A stretch of DNA of 64,000 bases from Streptomyces sp. CG4 (GTDB lineage Bacteria; Actinomycetota; Actinomycetes; Streptomycetales; Streptomycetaceae), in assembly GCF_041080655.1 (NCBI RefSeq), contig NZ_CP163525.1:1550001-1614000 (forward strand). Direction: 5' to 3'. Below the pieces are notes generated by a model. The model was not told the origin of the DNA. It worked only from the letters and a program-made list of their open reading frames with translations, and ran no database searches. Position numbers and translations under genes: made by a program. Within the stretch, counting starts at the first letter, position 1; the number at the start of each line of letters is the position of its first letter. Shown here one piece after another: positions 25,047 to 32,644 of this stretch.

Positions 25047-27029
25047 CTACATCGGGATGCGCCGCACGGCGCTGGGCACGCCAACCCCTTCCAGGGTGCC
25101 AGGCGCCGGCGCCGGCGCCGTGGCCACCGTGCCGGACGTGGCGTGGGTGAACGCCGACGCGCCGCCGACCAGCGGCAGGGCGGCCGTCGTACCGGAGAGA
25201 TCGACCGTGAGCGTCGGCTTCGAGGCGGGCGGGTCGATGAGGTCCTTGTCCGTGCCCGCGATGATCAGGGCCAGCCGGTGGCCCTGGGGGACGACATGAT
25301 CGGTGGCCGCGAGACGGAGAGTCATCGTGTACGCCTTGCCCGGGGTGAGGGGAACGCCCTTGTCCGGGGACGCATAGTGGCCGAGGTCGGCCCAGCCGCG
25401 GCTGAACACGGTGTAGTCGACCTTGGCCGTCTTGGCCTTGGTCTCCTTGAAGCAGGCGCTGTCCCCGGCTGTGCTCTCGCCCCAGCAGGTGCGATCGGTG
25501 AGGGTGGTGATGCCCTCGGCCTTGTCGGCGTAGTCGCGGATGGCGTCCGGGCCGAGGTCGACCAGGACGGCGGACAGGTGGGCCGAGGTGGTGGTCGGGG
25601 TCGCGGTCACCGTCACCGTGGACGAGCCGGACAGGCGCAGGTCTTGGGTGAGGGGCGCGGTGAGGAAGCCCGACTTCTCGGGGGTGGGCGTGGTGAGGTG
25701 GGCCGCCCAGTCGGTCTCGCTCAGCTTCGGGTCGTCCGTGAAGGTCTCGGTGCCGGTCGCGGGGCGCAGGCCGAGCGTGCCGACGCCGGCCTTCGTGCCG
25801 GGGGCCGGGTGCAGGACCGTGCTGCTGGTGGTCTGCGGCGGCCAGACGCGGGAGGTGACCCACTGGTCGGGGTGACGTTCGATGTCGGCCATCGGCTCGC
25901 GGTCGATGCCGTTGTCGTAGCCGAGGAGTTCATGGTCGAACCACCGGTGCAGGGTATCGACCCAGGCGCCGCGCCGGTAGTCGAAGGGGTCGACGTGCCC
26001 GGTCTGGGAGAGCCAGATCTTGCGGTGCACCCCGTGCTGGGCGAGGGCGTCCCACCACTGGCCGAAGTGCTTGGTGCGGACGTTGAGGTCCTGCATGCCG
26101 TGCACCAGGAAGACGCTGGCACGCACCTTCGCCGCGTCCTTGACGTAGTTCCGCTCGGTCCACAGCGGGGTCCAGTCGCCGCTGCGCGGGCTGCCGTCGG
26201 TGAGTTTCTTCTGTACGGCCGCGCAGTGGGCCTTGGCCGGGTCGCTCTCCACGTCGCCGGCGAGGCCGGCGGGGCCGCCGTCGTACAGCGGGGCGCCCTG
26301 CGCGAAGTAGTAGTCGTACCAGGAGGAGATGCCGCTGATCGGGACGATGGTCTTCAGGCCTTGGACTCCGGTGGCGGCGACGCCGTTGGCGATCGTGGCG
26401 TCCCAGCTCTTGCCGATCATGCCGGTGCGGCCGTTGGTCCAGCCGGCTTGGACGGTCTTCGTCCCGGTCCGGCTCGTGTACGCCGTGGCGCGGCCGTTCA
26501 GCCAGTCGATGACGGCCTTCGCGGACCGGACGTCGGAGCGGCCGCCGACGTCGACACAACCGTCGGAGCGGTTGGAGCCGGCGAGGTCCACGCCGACGAC
26601 GGCGTAGCCGCGGGGCACGAAGTAGTTGTCGTAGAACAGCGGCATCTGGACGACATGGCCCTGCGCGTCGTACGTCTTGACCTGGCTCTCGTTGCCGCGT
26701 CCGCAGCAGGAGTAGTAGGGGCTCGCGTCCATGATGACGGGCACCTTGCGGCCCTGGCGGGCGGGTTCGGCGGGCCGGACGATGTCGGCGGCGACGCGGT
26801 CGGGCTTTCCGTCGCCGTCCTGGTCGAGGCCGGTGTCGACCCAGACGGACTCGCGGATGGCGTGGGCGTAGGAGTAGACGGGCCGGCTCTCACCGGCCGG
26901 CCGGCCCTGGTGGGTGCCGGCTTGCGCGGCGGCAGGGGCGAGGAAGGCGGCCGTCAGGATGGCGACAACCGTTGTCGCGAGCGCTCTCCGGATCGTGAGG
27001 CGCCTGCGGATGGGAGTACGAATCGGCAT
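25047..27029 (-). CDS. Secreted Xaa-Pro dipeptidyl-peptidase-like hydrolase (S15/CocE family)
   Basis: A 660-residue exported alpha/beta hydrolase. The N-terminus has a basic region, a hydrophobic core (ALATTVVAILTAAFLAPAAA) and likely cleavage after AQA. The nucleophile elbow is MIGKSWDAT (about residue 215), an acid is in HGMQDLNV and the catalytic His in TGHVDPF. The C-terminal 220 residues form the jelly-roll domain with the expected beta-rich TVTVTATPTTTSAHLS. The protein resembles X-Pro dipeptidyl-peptidases that trim proline-containing peptides outside the cell. The ATG at 27029 is the natural start of the signal peptide. Confidence 0.88.
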   Translation of the reverse strand: MPIRTPIRRRLTIRRALATTVVAILTAAFLAPAAAQAGTHQGRPAGESRPVYSYAHAIRESVWVDTGLDQDGDGKPDRVAADIVRPAEPARQGRKVPVIMDASPYYSCCGRGNESQVKTYDAQGHVVQMPLFYDNYFVPRGYAVVGVDLAGSNRSDGCVDVGGRSDVRSAKAVIDWLNGRATAYTSRTGTKTVQAGWTNGRTGMIGKSWDATIANGVAATGVQGLKTIVPISGISSWYDYYFAQGAPLYDGGPAGLAGDVESDPAKAHCAAVQKKLTDGSPRSGDWTPLWTERNYVKDAAKVRASVFLVHGMQDLNVRTKHFGQWWDALAQHGVHRKIWLSQTGHVDPFDYRRGAWVDTLHRWFDHELLGYDNGIDREPMADIERHPDQWVTSRVWPPQTTSSTVLHPAPGTKAGVGTLGLRPATGTETFTDDPKLSETDWAAHLTTPTPEKSGFLTAPLTQDLRLSGSSTVTVTATPTTTSAHLSAVLVDLGPDAIRDYADKAEGITTLTDRTCWGESTAGDSACFKETKAKTAKVDYTVFSRGWADLGHYASPDKGVPLTPGKAYTMTLRLAATDHVVPQGHRLALIIAGTDKDLIDPPASKPTLTVDLSGTTAALPLVGGASAFTHATSGTVATAPAPAPGTLEGVGVPSAVRRIPM

Positions 27030-27214
27030 GCGCGGACGGTACTCCGGTGAACTCCCGTGCAGAAGAGGACTTTAGGAGGCACGGGCGCTCATGACGGCTG
27101 AATGGCGATCGTGTGACAGCGGGGGCCATGGACAGGTCAGGGGCCACAGGGACTGAATAGGCTCCGAACAGAGTTCTCCGAACGGACCTGCAGTCCAGAC
27201 GACTTGGAGCTTAC

Positions 27215-28729
27215 GTGCACCGCAGAATCATCGCGCCGGGCGCGCTCGCGGCGGCCTCCCTCCTGCTGGCGATCCCGGCATCGGCCGCGAGCTACGCCCC
27301 CGGCGCGCCGGGCATCGGCGACCCCTACTACCCCGACTACGGCAACGGCGGCTACGACGTCTCGCACTACGACCTGAGGCTCCAGTACCAGCCGAAGACG
27401 GACGAGTTGCAGGGCACGGCGACGATCCTGGCGAAGACCACGCAGGACCTGTCCAGCTTCGACCTGGACTTCCTGCTGGACGTGAGCGAGGTGCGGGTCA
27501 ACGGTGCCAAGGCCGCCTTCACGACCTCCGGCCAGCACGAGCTGGTGATCACGCCGAAGACGCCGCTGGCCAAGGACACGCCGATCTCGGTCGTCGTCCG
27601 CTACAGCGGGGTGCCGTCGACGAAGAGCGCCTACGGCTTCAACACCTGGCACCGCACGCCCGACGGCGCGGTGGCCGCCGATGAGCCCGAGGCCGCCTGG
27701 TGGTGGTTCCCCAGCAACGACCACCCGAGCGACAAGGCCACCTACGACGTGTCGGTGGCCGTGCCGGACGGCACCCAGGCCATCTCCAACGGCACGCTGC
27801 AGGCGACCAGTTCGAAGCTGGGCTGGACGCGGTACAGCTGGCGGGAGAACAAGCCGCAGGCGACCTATCTGGCCACCCTCGCGATCGGCAAGTTCGACAT
27901 CACGACGAGCACCTCCGACGGCGGGGTGCCGGTCGTCAACGCCTACAGCAAGGACCTCGGCGACAACGACGGGGCCGCGCGGGCGAGCGTGGAGCGCACC
28001 GGGGAGCTCGTCGACTGGCTGAGCGGCTATTTCGGGCCGTATCCGTTCAGTTCGGCCGGCGGGTACGTGCCGAACACCACCACCGGGTACGCCCTGGAGA
28101 CCCAGACCCGCGTCTACTACAGCCCGAAGCAGTTCGCGAAGGGCTCCAACGCCTCCGTGGTCGTGCATGAACTGGCCCACCAGTGGTACGGCGACGATGT
28201 GTCGCTGAAGGACTGGAAGGACATCTGGATCAACGAGGGCTTCGCGACGTACGCGCAGTGGCTGTGGTCCGAGCACGAGGGCGAGGGCACCACGCAGGAG
28301 CTGGCCGACTACGTGTACGCCTCGCACCCGGCCGACGACCCGTTCTGGACGGTCAAGCCCGGTGATCCCGGTCCGGACAAGCAGTTCGACGGCGCGGTCT
28401 ACGACCGGGGTGCCCTCGCCATCCAGGCGCTGCGCAACGCGGTCGGTGACGACGCGTTCTTCGCCATCCTGAAGGGCTGGCCGAAGGAGCACGCGTACGG
28501 CAACGCCTCGGTGGCCGACTTCGAGCGGTACGCCGAGCAGGTCTCCGGCAAACCGCTCGCCTCGCTGTTCGGCACCTGGCTGTTCCAGCCGTCGAAGCCG
28601 GCCACATTCGCGGGCCACGCGGCGTCCCTGGCGAAGGCGGGTACGAAGCCGGCGCAGCCGAAGTCCTGGAAGAAGATCGAGGCGGCGCGCGACGGCCAGG
28701 AGCCGGGACGGCAGACGCAGGGGCGCTGA
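27215..28729 (+). CDS. Secreted M1-family zinc metallopeptidase
   Basis: A 504-residue exported peptidase. A signal peptide (MHRRIIAPGALAAASLLLAI, cleavage near ASA) is followed by the beta-rich N-terminal domain and the thermolysin-like domain with the zinc site VVHELAHQWYGDD (about residue 315) and NEGFATYAQW, which supplies the third ligand Glu. The long helical C-terminal domain of ERAP-type aminopeptidases is missing, as in other short actinobacterial forms. It is divergent from the S15 peptidase, and the two may share a 185-bp control region. The start is GTG with TTGGAGC upstream. Confidence 0.9.
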   Translation: MHRRIIAPGALAAASLLLAIPASAASYAPGAPGIGDPYYPDYGNGGYDVSHYDLRLQYQPKTDELQGTATILAKTTQDLSSFDLDFLLDVSEVRVNGAKAAFTTSGQHELVITPKTPLAKDTPISVVVRYSGVPSTKSAYGFNTWHRTPDGAVAADEPEAAWWWFPSNDHPSDKATYDVSVAVPDGTQAISNGTLQATSSKLGWTRYSWRENKPQATYLATLAIGKFDITTSTSDGGVPVVNAYSKDLGDNDGAARASVERTGELVDWLSGYFGPYPFSSAGGYVPNTTTGYALETQTRVYYSPKQFAKGSNASVVVHELAHQWYGDDVSLKDWKDIWINEGFATYAQWLWSEHEGEGTTQELADYVYASHPADDPFWTVKPGDPGPDKQFDGAVYDRGALAIQALRNAVGDDAFFAILKGWPKEHAYGNASVADFERYAEQVSGKPLASLFGTWLFQPSKPATFAGHAASLAKAGTKPAQPKSWKKIEAARDGQEPGRQTQGR

Positions 28730-28741
28730 CCTCGGGGCAGT

Positions 28742-29659
28742 TCAGGGTCTCGGTGCGGCCGCCCGCCCGAGCAGGTCGTCCCGGCCTATCGGCTCCGCTC
28801 GGGAGGCCGGGATCGTGCAGGCGTGCGCGCCCGCGATCGCGCCGTAGCGGGCGCAGCGCTCGGGCGGCTCGCCGCTGAGGCGGCCGTAGAGGAACGCGGC
28901 GGCGAAGGCGTCGCCCGCGCCGTTGGAGTCCACCACCGGCGCGGGCGGCGGCACCGCGGGCACATGGCTCAGCTCACCGTCGGCCAGGAGATACGCGCCC
29001 TCGGCTCCGGCGGTGGCGACGACGGTCCGGGCCCGGCCCCGCTCGGCGATGCGGCGCAGGGTCCGCTCGGGGTCGGTCAGTGCGGCGGCCGACAGGAAGA
29101 CCGTGTCCGCCGCGTAGGCGAACGGCTCGTGGTACGGGTTCTCGCCGTCCCAGTCGTGCAGGTCCGTGGACAGGGGGACGCCCGTCTCGGTCAGCAACGG
29201 CAGGGCGTCGGCGCAGGGCGGGGTGATCGTCACGTGCACATGCCGGCTCGCCCCGGCCAGCATGCGCAGTCTCTCCGGCGGGAAGCGGTCGCCGGGGCGG
29301 GCGCGGCTGGTGTCGTACAGGGACAGGCGGCGGCCGTCCGGGCCGACGAGGTTGACCGCGCGCCGGGTGCCGGCGGGCTGCGGCAGCGCGGTCAGGCCGA
29401 TGCCGTGCTCACGGTGCAGGGCCCGCACCAGGTCGCCCTCGGGGTCGTCGCCGACGAGGTCGAGGTGGTGGGTGCGCAGGCCGAGCGCGCTGAGCCCGAG
29501 CGCGACGAAGTCGCCGGTCTGCCCGGCCCGGGTACGGATCCCGGTGTCGATCATGTAGCTGTCGGCGTACGGGAGGGGCAGTTCGGGGACGTGGATGATC
29601 GTGTCCACCCCGGATCCGCCCAGCACCAGGACGTCCGTGGCAGGGGTCTGTGAGCTCAT
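28742..29659 (-). CDS. PfkB-family carbohydrate kinase
   Basis: A 305-residue ribokinase-fold kinase. The C-terminal signature DSNGAGDAFAAAFLYG carries the catalytic Asp and anion hole; the N-terminal VLGGSGVDTIIHV and the substrate-binding TRAGQTGDFV are present. The substrate (ribose, nucleoside or other sugar) cannot be told. The ATG at 29659 overlaps the stop of the macro-domain gene (ATGA at 29656-29659), which couples the two genes. The convergent M1 peptidase gene ends 12 bp away. Confidence 0.9.
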   Translation of the reverse strand: MSSQTPATDVLVLGGSGVDTIIHVPELPLPYADSYMIDTGIRTRAGQTGDFVALGLSALGLRTHHLDLVGDDPEGDLVRALHREHGIGLTALPQPAGTRRAVNLVGPDGRRLSLYDTSRARPGDRFPPERLRMLAGASRHVHVTITPPCADALPLLTETGVPLSTDLHDWDGENPYHEPFAYAADTVFLSAAALTDPERTLRRIAERGRARTVVATAGAEGAYLLADGELSHVPAVPPPAPVVDSNGAGDAFAAAFLYGRLSGEPPERCARYGAIAGAHACTIPASRAEPIGRDDLLGRAAAPRP

Positions 29660-30144
29660 CCGGCGGCCTCTCCGTGGTCGTACACCGTCACCGCTGTGCC
29701 CCGCTTGATGAGCCGCTCGGTGATGAGCGGCTCGATGCGGGACCACTTGCCGCCCGCCAGGCCGCAGCCTATGCGGGGCATGTGCACGGAGGCACCGCGT
29801 TCGATCACGTCGTCGGCGAGGCGGGCGAGGGCGGTGTCGATGGCCTCGTAGCGGACGGGGACGCCCTTGCTTCCCGTTCTGATCCCGTGCTGGCCGATCA
29901 TGTTGGCCACCCACACGGACGGCTCGACCCGGACCAGTTGGACGGCGCCCAGGCCGAAGTCGTTGTGAGCGCGGTCGCGGTGCCAGGTGCGGTACGCCCT
30001 CTCCGGCTCCGGCCAGCGTCGCGAGAGCGCGAGCACGAAGCCCTTCCCCCAGCCGCCGAGGTCGTTGCAGACATGGGCGATCACCTTGGCGCCCTTGACC
30101 GACGGCACGGTGGCGTCACCCCGGACATACTTGATCTCCGACAT
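29656..30144 (-). CDS. Macro-domain protein (ADP-ribose binding or hydrolase)
   Basis: A 162-residue single macro domain. The ADP-ribose-binding motifs are HVCNDLGGWGKGF near residues 28-40 and the phosphate loop MPRIGCGLAGGKW near residues 125-137. The RIGCGL form resembles the ALC1/TARG1/Poa1 class, which binds ADP-ribose or removes it from acidic residues or from Appr-1''-p. It is the first gene of a two-gene unit with the PfkB kinase, which suggests that released ADP-ribose or ribose derivatives are further processed. The partner link is inference. Confidence 0.9.
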   Translation of the reverse strand: MSEIKYVRGDATVPSVKGAKVIAHVCNDLGGWGKGFVLALSRRWPEPERAYRTWHRDRAHNDFGLGAVQLVRVEPSVWVANMIGQHGIRTGSKGVPVRYEAIDTALARLADDVIERGASVHMPRIGCGLAGGKWSRIEPLITERLIKRGTAVTVYDHGEAAG

Positions 30145-30162
30145 GACGCCACCGTAGGCGAT

Positions 30163-30177
30163 GCCACTGACAGTGGC
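30163..30177 (-). terminator. Short hairpin after the amino-acid permease
   Basis: GCCACT (30163-30168) GAC AGTGGC (30172-30177) is a perfect inverted repeat 10 bp before the permease stop in window order and 19 bp upstream of the macro gene. It may end read-through between these co-directional genes or serve as an operator. Confidence 0.4.
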
Positions 30178-30186
30178 TCTGAGCTG

Positions 30187-31650
30187 CTAATTCGTCATCT
30201 CTGCCAGTTCCTTGTCGGTGTTCGCGGACACCCGGCGGCGCACGGCGAACCAGCCGGCGACCAGCAGGACGGCGATCACTGGGATCAGCAGGATGGTCTT
30301 GCGGCCGACGTCGGGGTCGTTCCACATCATGCCGAGGCAGACCAGCAGGAAGACGATCGTGGCGATCTCGGCGACCGGGCTGAACTTCAGCTGGAAGTGC
30401 GGCCGGGTCACCAGGCCGGCGCGGGCACGGCGGACGAAGACCATGTGGCAGATCATGATGATCACCCACGTGCTGATGATGCCGAGGGAGGCGACGTTCA
30501 GCACGATCTCGAAGGCCTGGCTGGGCACCAGGTAGTTCAGGCCGACGCCGAGCACGCAGACCGCGCAGGTCAGCAGGATGCCGCCGTAGGGCACCTGGCT
30601 GCGGCTCATCTTGGCGGTGAACTTGGGGGCGGAGCCCGCCATGGCCATCGAGCGCAGGATGCGGCCGGTGGAGTAGAGGCCGGAGTTCAGCGAGGACATC
30701 GCGGCGGTCAGCACGACCAGGTTCATCACGTCACCGGCCGCCGGGACGCCGATCTTCGACAGGACCGTGACGAACGGGCTCTGGTCGGCGGAGTACACGG
30801 AACCCGGCAGCAGCAGGGCGAGGAGGACGACGGAACCGACGTAGAACAGGCCCACCCGCCACATGATCGAGTTCACCGCGCGCGGGACGACCTTCTCCGG
30901 CTCGGCGGTCTCGCCGGCGGCCACGCCGACCAGTTCCAGGGCGGCGTAGGCGAAGATCACGCCCTGCATGACCAGGACGACCGGCATCACGCCGTGCGGG
31001 AAGACGCCGCCGTGGTCGGTGATCACGCTCAGGCCGGGGGTGTGGCCGCCGACCTTGTGCTGGGTGGCCAGCAGGAAAATGCTGATCAGCATGAAGCCGA
31101 CGATGGTGGCGACCTTGATGATCGCGAACCAGAACTCCATCTCGCCGAAGATCTTCACCGAGATCAGGTTCACGGCCAGGACCACCGCGAGGGCGATCAG
31201 GGCGAGCACCCACTGGGGAATGCTGGTGAACATGCTCCAGTAGTGCGTGTAGAGCGCGATCGCGGTGATGTCGGCGATACCGGTGGTCGACCAGTTCAGG
31301 AAGTACATCCAGCCGGCGACATAGGCGCCCTTCTCGCCGAGGAACTCACGTGCGTACGACACGAAGGAGCCGGAGGACGGCCGGTACAGGACCAGCTCGC
31401 CCAGGGCCCGGACGACGAAGAAGGCGAAGACGCCGCAGACCAGGTAGGCCAGGGCCAGCGCCGGGCCGGCGTTGTGCAGGCGGCCACCGGCGCCCAGGAG
31501 GAGGCCGGTGCCGATGGCGCCGCCGATGGCAATCATGTTGATGTGGCGGGCCTTGAGGTCCTTGCTGTATCCGGCGTCGCCCGCGTCCACGGGCGTCTGA
31601 GCCGCCCGGGGGGTCGCGGCCTGTGCCGATTGCACGGCGTCCTTGCTCAC
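30187..31650 (-). CDS. Amino-acid permease, APC superfamily (AnsP/GabP-like)
   Basis: A 487-residue permease with 12 predicted membrane spans. The consensus GGAIGTGLLLGAGG in span 1 and the PSSGSFVSYAREFLG segment mark the bacterial amino acid transporter group. Overall it most resembles asparagine or GABA permeases; the substrate is not certain. The GTG at 31650 (VSKDAVQ) is preferred over a longer open frame from 31746. It is divergent from a MerR-type gene with a 235-bp spacer, so that regulator may control it. Confidence 0.88.
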   Translation of the reverse strand: MSKDAVQSAQAATPRAAQTPVDAGDAGYSKDLKARHINMIAIGGAIGTGLLLGAGGRLHNAGPALALAYLVCGVFAFFVVRALGELVLYRPSSGSFVSYAREFLGEKGAYVAGWMYFLNWSTTGIADITAIALYTHYWSMFTSIPQWVLALIALAVVLAVNLISVKIFGEMEFWFAIIKVATIVGFMLISIFLLATQHKVGGHTPGLSVITDHGGVFPHGVMPVVLVMQGVIFAYAALELVGVAAGETAEPEKVVPRAVNSIMWRVGLFYVGSVVLLALLLPGSVYSADQSPFVTVLSKIGVPAAGDVMNLVVLTAAMSSLNSGLYSTGRILRSMAMAGSAPKFTAKMSRSQVPYGGILLTCAVCVLGVGLNYLVPSQAFEIVLNVASLGIISTWVIIMICHMVFVRRARAGLVTRPHFQLKFSPVAEIATIVFLLVCLGMMWNDPDVGRKTILLIPVIAVLLVAGWFAVRRRVSANTDKELAEMTN

Positions 31651-31839
31651 GGGTGGTTCCACTTCCTGGTGCGCCCGGGCCTTGTGAGCCCGGGGGTCGT
31701 GCAGGGATCGGCCCGCACCACCCTGTCGAGTTGCGGCACAGACCAAGGCAGCAGCTTCCCAGAAAGATCCGCGGGTACGCGGTGGCCCATGTCACAGAGC
31801 GTTGCTTCTCACACGATCCACTCAGAGGTCATACAACGT

Positions 31840-31866
31840 TCACCATGGGTTTCACACCATTGGTGA
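31840..31866. promoter_or_regulatory. Interrupted inverted repeat upstream of merR-type gene
   Basis: TCACCATGG (31840-31848) and CCATTGGTGA (31857-31866) are inverted copies differing by one extra T, separated by 8 bp. It lies 20 bp before the regulator's ATG and in the shared promoter region of the permease. It is a good candidate for the regulator's own operator. Confidence 0.5.
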
Positions 31867-31885
31867 GACAGCGATACTGCTGCAC

Positions 31886-32644
31886 ATGACGACCGACGCG
31901 AGGAGCGACGCCGACGAGCAGGCCCTCACCATCGACGAGCTGGCCGCCCGCACGGGCGTCACGGTCCGCACCGTCCGCTTCTACGGCAGCAAGGGGCTGC
32001 TCCCGCCGCCGGAGATCGGTCCGCGCCGGGTGGGCCGCTACGGCCCCGGGCATGTGGCGCGGCTGGCCCTCATCGAAGAGCTCCAGCAGCAGGGCATGAC
32101 ACTGGCGGCCATCGAGCGGTACCTGCGGCAGCTGCCGCCCGATCTCACCCCGCACGACCTGGCCATTCACCGTGCGGTGGTCGCCTCGTGGGCGCCGGAC
32201 GCAGTGGATACGGTGTCGCGCCGGGAACTGGAGCGGAGGGCCGGGCGGCCGTTGTCCGGCGCGGACGTGGAGCGGCTCGCGGCGATGAACGTCGTCATGG
32301 CGACGGACGGCGACGACACGGACGGCGGCACCTTCCGCGTCGACTCGGGGCTGCTCCGGCTCGGGGTGCAGCTCCTCGACGTACCGCTGTCGCAGGAGGT
32401 GATCCTCGCGGCGCGCAAGGTGCTCATCGAGCACTCGCGCGCCGCGGCTCACGAGCTCTCCCAGCTCTTCCGTGGCGAGGTGGCGGAGCGGGACGCGCAG
32501 GACGTGAAGTCCCTGTCGGCGCACATGCACCCCTTGGTGGTGCAGGCGCTGCTGACGACGTTCCAGCGCTCGCTGCGGGAAGAGCTGAGCGAGTGGGTCA
32601 GCGGATCGGATCCGGACCTCCCGGAACCGGACGTCAGTCGCTGA
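31886..32644 (+). CDS. MerR-family transcription regulator
   Basis: A 252-residue regulator. The N-terminal winged helix-turn-helix (LTIDELAARTGVTVRTVRFY, about residues 14-33) is followed by the second helix pair (RYGPGHVARLALIEELQQQG) typical of MerR. The C-terminal region of about 150 residues is longer than in metal sensors, lacks clustered cysteines, and probably binds an organic ligand. The ATG at 31886 is chosen since the upstream open frame includes the operator-like repeat. The 3' end overlaps the convergent fadB gene by 11 bp. Confidence 0.88.
   Translation: MTTDARSDADEQALTIDELAARTGVTVRTVRFYGSKGLLPPPEIGPRRVGRYGPGHVARLALIEELQQQGMTLAAIERYLRQLPPDLTPHDLAIHRAVVASWAPDAVDTVSRRELERRAGRPLSGADVERLAAMNVVMATDGDDTDGGTFRVDSGLLRLGVQLLDVPLSQEVILAARKVLIEHSRAAAHELSQLFRGEVAERDAQDVKSLSAHMHPLVVQALLTTFQRSLREELSEWVSGSDPDLPEPDVSR

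Noticed and set aside
29650..31866. 738-codon His/Asp-rich plus-strand frame
   Set aside because: It is the antisense of the macro-domain and permease genes; the odd His/Asp richness comes from complementing hydrophobic codons.
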